Below, piece after piece: positions 34,128-43,500 of a DNA stretch of 64,000 nucleotides. The notes below the pieces were generated by a model that did no database searches, was not told the origin of the DNA, and saw only the letters and a list, made by a program, of their open reading frames with translations. This DNA comes from Bombyx mori. Taxonomy: Eukaryota; Arthropoda; Insecta; Lepidoptera; Bombycidae. The stretch lies in NCBI RefSeq assembly GCF_030269925.1, contig NC_085121.1, positions 141,501 to 205,500 of the forward strand, read 5' to 3'. The number at the start of each line of letters is the position of its first letter. Position 1 is the stretch's first letter. Both the position numbers and the translations under genes were made by a program.

Positions 34128-36117
34128 CTACAGTCAACATTCACGAATTAAAGACTCAATTTACCGCTCAGGTAGCAGCACCTTGCTACGGTAGCGTTAA
34201 ACTAGCAAGGTAAAAAAATTTCAAAGTATAATAGAAGCCGCTCGAACTGAACTATCCCCAGTGCGACAAACGCGTTGAGGTACTGAGACAGAAACGAAAG
34301 GATTATGGAACCGGATTGTCACTTGCTATGGTATATTTTTGATAATCGTAATAATGGTATGATAACCCTCATAATGTTGGTTAGGCCCTGGTTCATCACC
34401 CACAAAATACTCGAAACGAAAACTTACCCCTAAAAAGTTATGATCACGGTTTGGTGGTCTAAGGCCGGTATAATTCGCCACAGCTTCTTACAAAATAGAA
34501 CCAAGATTACTGCGGATGTGTACTGTGAGGAACTGAAACTAGTGATGGAGAAGCTCGCGAGCCTCCAGCGAGTCTTAGTTAGTCGTTCGTCCCCGCTGGT
34601 CCTACACCGACCATGCTCAACCTCATACAGCACAACAGACGGTCTTTAAGCTACAAAAGCTTGTGTTGGAAGTTTGGTGTCATCCACCATACTCACCAAA
34701 CTTTACGCCGACAAACTAAATAAATTTCGCTTATACTTCGCCGATCAACTATACCTTGTTAGCAGATAACATTCATCAAATAGTTAGGTTTTGTTTTTCT
34801 TTAATTTAATCCTAGATTCTAAAATCGGAACTAAAATGACAAAAGAGCAGTGTCCAAAAGAAACAACGTAGTCTGTGTTGTATGCTATGAAATACCATAA
34901 AAAACAGATACAATCAATGTTGTGAGATGAAAAATCAATGTTTATTTTTGTAAATCCGCCATTGCTGTGCCATTGGTGCGCCGAGCGAAACATTCCTGTC
35001 TGTTCGCGAGTGACGGTGCCCTCGCTTCCTGTGCTTCTGCCGAGAGTTACACCAACTGACGTATATCGTAACGTAAAACTAATCAAACATTATTGAACGG
35101 GATTCTCTGATGTTAATAGATTATAAATTTAGTTTACAGTTTCAATTTTAACTTATCAAGGCCACAAGAGTAAGGTTTTGTTCAGTAAATTGTCGAATTT
35201 ATATTGAAATTTTATTCAAATTACGAGTTTGATCTAATGAAGTAAGAGAACACATCGGCTCACTGGAAACGAACCCCACTTTCCGCTTGATTCGCTTTAG
35301 AAAGAGAATATTCCCGTATGCGATTAACTCTCTAACCACTTCACCAAGTTAATTAAATATTTCCTTCCTTAATTACGAATGTATGCTTAATAAATAACTA
35401 GATATTCGTCAGTTAATTATACAAATAGAATGTTAGAAAACGTTTCGATACATCGATCAACCCTGATGCTGGGAAACAAAGAGTTGGCGAGAGTTAACAG
35501 TTTTTGCACTTAATGACGAAAGCTTTGAATACTGGTCCAGTTTCTTCTGGGCCTGCGTTCTAGCGTCGAGTTTCCAATCATACCTGAAGATCCACAGGTG
35601 ATGATCTAAATTTGCGAGCGCCAGATATCGGAGAAGGGATCAGAGGCCTGGCGCTTCTGTAGCCCTGTATCGCGTGCTGTGCCGCGTGCTGTATCGCGTG
35701 CTGTGCCGTCACAGCAGATCGCGTGCTGGATCTCGCATTATAGCCAACAAAGACTTATAACGATAATAGAATGCTAAAAGCCGCCGCTGTGATTAATTAA
35801 ACATTTTTGACGTTCAAAATGAAAAGGAGACGTTTCTCTTTGAACGTGACTTCTAGTCGGACGAGTTATGAGTTCACTCGCGACGTAATGTCGGAGTAAA
35901 ATTGTTATATTCGGAGATATATCAGCCGAAACGAGCGGATAACGTAAATGTCCTTTAAACGGTCCTAAAGTACGCGATTGCTTTACGCGTAATGGTTTTG
36001 AAATAACTTTTCTCCGCTGAGTGTTAAACTTTCATTAAATTATTAGTGTCTAATAATAATAGGTTGCATCCGGACACTACAAAGGGTGCGACAAAGTGAA
36101 AGGGTGCCACCTACGCC
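34128..36117. other. Unassigned, with a short 12-bp tandem repeat
   Basis: CGCGTGCTGTGC / CGCGTGCTGTAT / CGCGTGCTGTGC at 35671-35706, with a further partial unit near 35719. No gene recognised. Confidence 0.5.
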
Positions 36118-36213
36118 ACCTAGTGGCACCTAGTGGATGCGAGCCGCAACTACTTACTCGTCAAACATCGGTTCAGTTCGGGTGGAGTGGTTCGGCAGAG
36201 TCGAGGAGTCAGG
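36118..36213 (+). repeat. Unrecognised dispersed repeat, copy 2
   Basis: Partner of 27865-27955. Its left edge has an extra duplication of 'gccacctag'. Confidence 0.65.
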
Positions 36214-36719
36214 TTGAATAGAAGCGTGTTCGTTGCTTGACTTGCACGTCGGTTAATTTGAAGCGTCTGCGTTCCTTCGCCAAAGCTACCGGCTTGTCCG
36301 GCTGCGTACCAGCATCTTGCCGGCTTTCTACCATATGAACGGATCCCAGTGCGAAGTCCGTACGTACTCTATCTCTAAATCGGTAAATCAATAGCATATA
36401 GCTGTAAGCTAAAACCATACATCCTGAAGTTAGCGATTTTAAAGGTCAACAGTTTCGTGACAGCGCGAACAAAACTTTGAATTTTTACACAAACTCCATG
36501 TACTTATAGACCAGACTTCTTGGTACAGGAAATTTTCCTTAACCCACTGCGTCACAACCCTGAGCCGCGAAAGTCCAGGATCTATGAGGAGCTTTCCGTG
36601 TAAGGATGACATTCCGGCCTACAGTACTACGATTCGACTCGGTAGACTCTGTGCAAATCTGCAAGCAAAGTACATTGTTCCTTGTTATCATGGCGGCACT
36701 ACAAAACATACGTACCTAC

Positions 36720-37058
36720 GTACAATCATACGATACGGTTTCTGCGGGATAACCGTCAGAGCGCCATGGTATGTGACGAATGTAGATCTGCAAGACGACT
36801 TATACATAGATCCAATTCGCAATTACCTAAAAACAGCATCAGTATGTTTCTTTGGGACGGAAGTACGGCACGATAATCATCTTATCTTAGCCGCAATAAG
36901 TGCGTCCCTGGTCCACGCAACGGGACGGCCGCCGTCGTCCCACACGTCATGTTTTTTACATCCTCTCGATCCACTCTCGGTGTTTTCAGACATTCCAAGC
37001 ACCGGTCACCGCCCTCGTTGCTTCTGTCGAGAGCCTCGCGAACTCGCCCGGCAGTCTA
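36720..37058 (+). pseudogene. Jockey-like LINE, RT C-terminal remnant
   Basis: Reads RAPWYVTNVDLQDDLYIDPI, then VRHDNHLILAA and later PLDPLSVF: the tail of Jockey-type LINE polyproteins, as at 30090 and 56160. Only this piece survives, with divergence, immediately before a Bm1 copy. Confidence 0.78.
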
Positions 37059-37316
37059 CTGGTGGTAGGACCTCTCTACTGGTGGTAGGACCTCTTGTGA
37101 GTCCGCACGGGTAGGGACCACCGCCCCGTCTATTTCTGCCGTGAAGCAGTAATGCGTTTCGGTTTGAAGGGTGGGGCAGCCGTTGTAACTATCCTGAGAC
37201 CTTAGTACTTATGTCTCAAGGTGTGTGGCGCATTTACGTTGTAGATGTCTATGGGCTCCAGTAACCACTTAACACCAGGTGGGCTGTGAGCTCGTTCACA
37301 CATCTAAGCAATAAAA
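37059..37316 (+). repeat. Bm1 SINE, 5'-truncated, with a microduplication
   Basis: Bm1 from 'gtaggacctcttgtgagtcc' to 'atctaagcaataaaaaa'. Its first ~20 bp are duplicated in tandem ('tctactggtggtaggacc' twice, 37059-37098). Confidence 0.92.
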
Positions 37317-37434
37317 AATAAAAATAAAAGTCATGGTGAATTCAAAAAAAATCTTCGATCTCTTTTCTGCCTCCAAGCGTCTAGTCGTGTACACCTGCCC
37401 TTTACTAACATTTCACATTTCTATATTTAATTTT

Positions 37435-37549
37435 GTAGGCAGCGGCTTGGCTCTGCCCCTGGCATTGCTGAAGTCCGTGGGCGACGGTAACCACTCACCA
37501 TCAGGTGGGCCGTGTGCTCGTCTGCCTACAAGGGCAATAAAAAAAAAAC
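37435..37549 (+). repeat. LINE 3' tail, ~110-bp solitary copy
   Basis: Starts at 'gtaggcagcggcttggctct' and ends 'ctgcctacaagggcaataaa' plus A-run. The 5' boundary is within a few bases of that of the copy at 21752. Confidence 0.88.
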
Positions 37550-39035
37550 CGTACCTCTAACGATGAAGAAAAACATTATTTAAAATAACCGTAACCATTC
37601 TCCAAATTCTGAGTCTTCAAGGTGATAATGTTCAAATTCATAGACCAAAAGCTGAACTTCCCACGAAATCGAAATGTCAATATAATTAATATTTAAAGAT
37701 AAACAACTCTACCTGCAAGTCCTAAGCCAGCCGGCGTTCGGGCAAAAACGCACGCTGCCTCAAAGATATCCACTGATCGCTTTGACTCACGCTACGGACA
37801 CAGCATCGCTACGTGACCGCGGTATTCCCCGACTCCTGAGCGGCGGTACATACCTCGGCCCTGCCACTTAGAGGTGGTAAACCACCAAACTCAACTGAGT
37901 TTGGTGGTTTGGTGGTTGGTGGTTTGGTGGTTGGTTGGATAACTATCCAAGATTCCATCTTTGCGAAATGAGCGTGGAACCTTCAACGACTACTTAATTG
38001 GAGGCTGACGTAGCCTAGCTATATCCCGGCCCCATTGAGGACGTCTGTGCTCTGGACGTCACGAGAGACGGTCTACGAGACTCGTCAGATAACAGGACTA
38101 AGGATTTCTCGAGTGGCACTTCGTGGCCCAATCTCCGGATATATTGTTTCTGAACTTCAGTAGCAACATAAAACATAATGATAGTAAGTAATTCAGATAA
38201 ATAGTAAAAAATCCACTTAGTTCTCTGAAATAAAAGATAGTTTTTCTTTTGTGGAACATTTGACTAAGGAAACCCCATGATAAGGGTATTCTCGCGGCCC
38301 CCATAAAAGTAATACAATCGTAAATAGAAACTTTGCCCTCCAAAGTTATCTCGAAAGTTCGTGTACAGTATTTTATAGGGTTATCCTGGACAGTTGCTTA
38401 ATCTCTCGTTTATTTTGTTCACTTCACAATATCAAACCTCACTGTGAACCTAATTTAGAGTTTTAGTCGTTAGGCAAACACTACAACTTGTATGTTAACT
38501 CAATAAAAAAATCTTACAGATTTGAAAAATAGCCTGGATTTTGACTAATTTTTATAATTTTTAAATTCACTGAAAAAACAACACAAGATTACAAATTATA
38601 CTCCAAGAAAAATTAATCTTTGTTCGTAACAATCTGATTCACTAGGATAGATATCACATTTCAAATTTAAGATTCGCTAGACTGACTAGTCTGTCACTAC
38701 ATCGGTCTAATGGGATCTTTGTCCGGGTATGAATGTAGTTACATATGTACATATTAAATTGCCACTAAGCTGTCGACCGTACATAGCCGCCGAAACTACA
38801 GCTCGTTGGTACGGATTGCAGAGAAACGCAAAAAACAACCTCCACTTTACACTTTTGTACGTTTATTAGCGATTTAAGGGCAAGACTCGACACATTTATA
38901 GATTTTATGGTTCGTTATTTAATACAGGAAATGCTGTAGAAATTTCTGTAAAAAAACTGCTTGTATCGTAGATTCAAATTTCAATTAAAGCCTCTTTATC
39001 TTCTTTGTGATGATATTGATGACGGCATTATATGT
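37550..39035. other. Unassigned, with a G/T-rich fold-back
   Basis: At 37873-37940, ACCACCAAACTCA pairs exactly with TGAGTTTGGTGGT across 2 nt, overlapped by GGTGGT/ACCACC and followed by repeated GGTTTGGTGGTTG units. Otherwise featureless; a long T-run begins near 39033. Confidence 0.55.
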
Positions 39036-39487
39036 TTTTTTTTTTTTTTTTTTTTTTATTGCTTAGATGAGTGGACGAGCTCACAGCCCACCTGGTGTTA
39101 AGTGGTTACTGGAGCCCATAGACATCTACAACGTAAATGCGCCACCCACCTTGAGATATAAGTTCTAAGGTCTCAATTATAGTTACAACGGCTGCCCCAC
39201 CCTTCAAACCGAAACGCATTACTGCTTCACGGCAGAAAATAGGCAGGGTGGTGGTACCTACCCGTGCGGACTCACAAGAGGTCCTACCACCAGTAATTAC
39301 GCAAATTATAATTTTGCGGGTTTCATTTTTATTACACGATGTTATTCCTTCACCGTGGAAATCAATCGTGAACATTTGTTGAGTACGTATTTCATTAGAA
39401 AAATTGGTACCCGCCTGCGGGATTCGAACACCGGTGCATCGCTCAACACGAATGCACCGGACGTCTTATCCGTTAGGCCACGACGAC
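39036..39487 (-). repeat. Bm1 SINE, near full length
   Basis: Complement of a ~450-bp Bm1: long T-run, 'attgcttagatgagtggacg', the central body, and the tRNA-derived head at 39408-39487 containing 'cgggattcgaacaccggtg'. It is among the best-preserved copies and a useful reference for the others. Confidence 0.95.
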
Positions 39488-40069
39488 CCTATGTGTTCAC
39501 ATCGTAGTATGATTTGTCTCACCACTGACGGAAAATTCGATAGATGCTGTCCTCCGTGGTAATGGGAGAGCGACAGTGTACAGTTAGGTGTGGACATGAA
39601 GCATCCTCATCGTACAAGCTGCCACGGTCAACAGACTACTTAAAGCCTAGTCAGATGATTTCAATTGCATTCCCTAATTAGTATTCAGGGTTAGAACCAC
39701 AGTGAATCTCATCCCAGGTGCTCTTTTGTTTAACAAAGGCTCTTAGGCGCATTGTTCGTCGGATTGGTACTTAGACAAAGAACAAATATTAATAAATTAG
39801 CCAAACAGACAAGTATTAAATATAAATCTCTAGTTACATTATTTACACAGTAATTTGTATAATCGGCAAGCTTAAAACGTGGTGAAAAAGGATAAAACCC
39901 AGCGTAGCTATCTGAAGGTAACACGATTTGACGTTTGATAATGTTAATACATTTACAAAACAATTCTCAACCGACGACAAAAACAAAACAAACCTTTAAA
40001 AACTCTGATATTCCGTCCCCTGTGGGATCAAAAACAATTTCGAGGCCACACCTGAAATAATACTTCATG
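39488..40069. other. No recognisable feature
   Basis: Unassigned flank of the tandem retrotransposon. Confidence 0.5.
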
Positions 40070-40074
40070 GATGG
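40070..40074 (+). repeat. Left target-site duplication, GATGG
   Basis: Five bases directly before the first LTR, repeated exactly at 52399-52403 after the third LTR. Length fits BEL/Pao integrases. Confidence 0.9.
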
Positions 40075-40452
40075 TGTTTACGCTATCTGCAATGGATAAT
40101 TAGCATTGATGTTTTTGAACGTAACTGAGAGCGCATCGATGTAGTCCCGCCCCTTTCCCCTCCTATATCAATGACACTTTTAAATTGAATTTGAATCGTG
40201 CGCATCAAAATTGTGCGATCGCGAAAAAGTGGTGAATATTGAGTGCAGCTAAGTAAGTACTTAAAAAACTAAAAGCTTTTCATCAAGATACAAAGAAAGA
40301 AGACAGGAGTGGCCACTCCATGAAGATAGTGCTACAAATATTATCACTACAAAGACACAGACTTTCGGTGAGTTCCTAAAAATATTACCTACTACCAAGT
40401 ATCATATCGATTGCGCTCAAAAATATAAATAAAAAAGAACCAAGCCCAAACA
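40075..40452 (+). repeat. LTR 1 of the tandem BEL/Pao element
   Basis: 378 bp, TGTTTACG...CCCAAACA, identical by eye to LTR 2 and LTR 3. Contains a GC-box-like CCCGCCCC (40146-40153), a TATA-like CTATATCA (40163) and AATAAA at 40428, about 20 nt before the end: promoter and polyadenylation signals as expected of an LTR. Confidence 0.95.
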
Positions 40453-40586
40453 TATTTGATCACTTCGAGCCGGATATTTAACAATAATTTAACCGTTGCA
40501 CATAGATTGAGCGGCTACCCCCAACTTGAAAAAACTATTAATAGGTGAACATTTTATTTAAATTTCTTTGTTACTACTTAGTTAAA
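40453..40586 (+). other. 5' leader of copy 1
   Basis: 134 bp between LTR and start codon. No TGG-starting primer-binding site is seen just after the LTR. A segment 'cttcgagccgg' resembles the complement of a tRNA T-arm, which is only a hint of how priming might occur. Confidence 0.6.
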
Positions 40587-43500
40587 ATGGCTACTACTTC
40601 TAAATCTCAATCACTTTTTGATCGTAATGTACGTAAAATGCGTAGTAAAATTAATGCATATTACTCTCGAGTACAGTCCATTTATGACAGTATCACTAAA
40701 ATAAATGAGAGCAATGTGGATGTATTTATGTCGAATGCTAGTACTTTAGATATGATGCGTACCGAATTCATAAAGTCACTGGACGATCTTAATGATTTAT
40801 TAGCATCAAATGAAGACGCCACAGAACCCAATTACGAGTCAATGGTGGCGTTTGATGAGCTATTTTCTCGCATAAAATATAAATATTCGGAACTAATGTC
40901 GTTGCGTCACAATACGCAAAATACGGCGAACACTGTTGTTGGTGAGAATAAAATTGAGACCTACCGACAGTGTCCGAAATTACCGCGATTAGAATTATGT
41001 CCGTTTAATGGTGAACTTCAAAATTGGCCTATATTTTATGAAACATTTAAATCCATAATCCATGAAAATCAAAGTTTATCTGATAGTGAAAAAATTCAGT
41101 ATTTAATCGGTAAACTGACTGGTAATGCTCAATTAATTTGTCAAGGGTTTATGCCCACTGCTGAAAATTATTCAGTTTTATGGCAAACATTAGTGAATAA
41201 ATATAATGATAAGCGAGTCTTGGCGGCGTCATATTTTGATACGTTATTGAATCTTCCAGTAGCTAACGATGCCGACCCGATTAGCTTAGAAAATTACATA
41301 GACAAATATTCTTCGTTAGTAAGCTCGTTAAAACAATTAAAACTAGAATGTCTTGAAGATTTTATTTTTGTTCATTTAGGTTGTAAGAAGATTAGTTTAG
41401 AATTAATTAAATCATTCGAAATGAACTACTCTGATTCTGATAAACTACCCACTTGTACTCAATTTATAAATTATATTCGTAATCAGTCCCATATTTTACA
41501 ACGTGCTTATAATATATCGAATAACAATAGTATTCGAATAAATAAATATAATTCTCAACAAAGTAATTCAAACAAACCTCGTAATATAAGAAATAATAAT
41601 GTGAAAACATTTGTTGTACACGAACAGAAGAGATGCATATTCTGTGGTGTCGCGGAGTACCATCAGTTAAAAAATTGTTCTAAGTTTAAATCAATTACAC
41701 CGAAGGAACGGTTTTCTTTCATCAAAACCAACCGATTTTGTGTCAATTGCTTAAGTACCAGTCACAGAGTTCGAAATTGTACGTCAAATGAAAAATGTAG
41801 TTCATGTTCACGTAGTCATCATTCGCTGTTACATTTTATTACAAAAGGTGATTCGGGTGAAGTACCGAAATCAGTAGACATTGCCACCCACACTGACGGA
41901 GATCAAGACAACGCTATGCCAGATTCACTGTGCGCATGCGCATTGGAACAGCAGTGTTTTAAGACGGTATGTAATCAGCAGCCCACTAAAACTATATTGC
42001 TTGGTACAGCGATATGCAATATTATGGACAATTCAGGCACGTTCTTGAGTACTGCCCGAATATTGGTAGATAGTGCATCGCAACGAGATCTGATTACTCT
42101 TGAATTTTGTAAGAGACTTAATTTACCAATTTATCCTTCCGAAACAAAGCAAGTGTGCGGAGTGGGTGACGTGAAAAATTCCATTGAAGGATATTGTTGT
42201 CTAACACTTTGCTCTTGTACTGAAGAATCAGTGCGTATTACAATACAACCTCTGGTAATCAATAAAATTATAGGTGAACTTCCTACCTCAAAGATCGATA
42301 CTTCAAGTCTTAATTATCTAAAACACATTAAGCTAGCTGATGACAGATTCTCACAGCCTCGTGGTATAGATTTGATTGTGGGTTCCGATGTATTCTCTCG
42401 AATTTTACGACCTCATATAATTTCTAGGGCCCCCGGTGAACCTGTAGCAATTGAGACTTCATTAGGTTACATAATAGTCGGCCAGGCACCGGTATTAGCT
42501 CCCTCGATAGATAATTCATACTATACACATTGCACCTTTGGTGAGGACAATTTGGATAATGAGAATAATGCTTGTATTGGTAATTTTTTGAAATTAGAGG
42601 ATATTCCAGACGTCAAGCCATACACGGAACAGGAAGAGGAGTGTGAAAGCCTTTATAGACAAACGACTACTCGTGATAGCTTAGGTCGTTACATTGTCTC
42701 GTTACCATTCAAAGATACTCCTAGTAAGCTGGGTGACTCATTGCAGGCATCAATGCGTAGATATCTTTCATTGGAACGTAAGCTGCTATTGCAACCCGAA
42801 ATGAGACAAGAATACGATAAAGTCATTAAGGACTATTTAGAAAAGGGATATTTAAACCCATGTTCTAGAAATATAAATGAGTCCTCACTCCAGTATGTTA
42901 TTCCCCATCACGGCATCGTTCGAAAAGATAAAAGTACAACAAAATTACGGGTAGTATTGGATGGCAGTATGAAATCATCATCGGGACTGGCACTGAATGA
43001 TATATTACAAGTCGGACCGAATTTGCAAAACGACCTTTTTAGAATAATTTTAAATTTCAGACTTTTTAATGTAGCGATTAGTGCCGACATTAGGCAAATG
43101 TACTTAAGGATTTTAGTAAAGGACGAAGATAGGAAATTCCTGAGAATGTTGTATCGCTTTGATCCAAGCGAGGAGATAAAACTTTACGAATTCACACGTG
43201 TGCCATTCGGTTTGTGTTGTAGTCCGTTCCTTGCGATCAGGACTGTGCGCCAGTTAGTGACGGACGAGGGATCACAATTTCCTCTCGCGGCTCCAGTAGC
43301 TGACAGTGACGTTTTCACTGACGATTTGGCTACTTCCTGTGCGAATGAAGAAACAGCGGTCGAACTTTCTAATCAACTTATTAAAATGTTTCATGCTGGT
43401 GGTTTTGATTTGGTAAAGTTTTCAAGTAACTCACCAGAGGTTCTTTCTAAGATACCCTCTTCACATAGAGAATTCGAAGTTATAGAATTTAGTCCAGATA

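Noticed and set aside
39408..39487. tRNA gene
   Set aside because: The T-arm-like box belongs to the tRNA-derived head of Bm1, continuous with the SINE body; same for 15665-15740 and 54700-54778.
40545..40586. N-terminal extension of Gag-Pol beginning at 40545 (and 46518 in copy 2)
   Set aside because: The first codon there is GTG. The first in-frame ATG, at 40587 and 46560, has a good eukaryotic start context.
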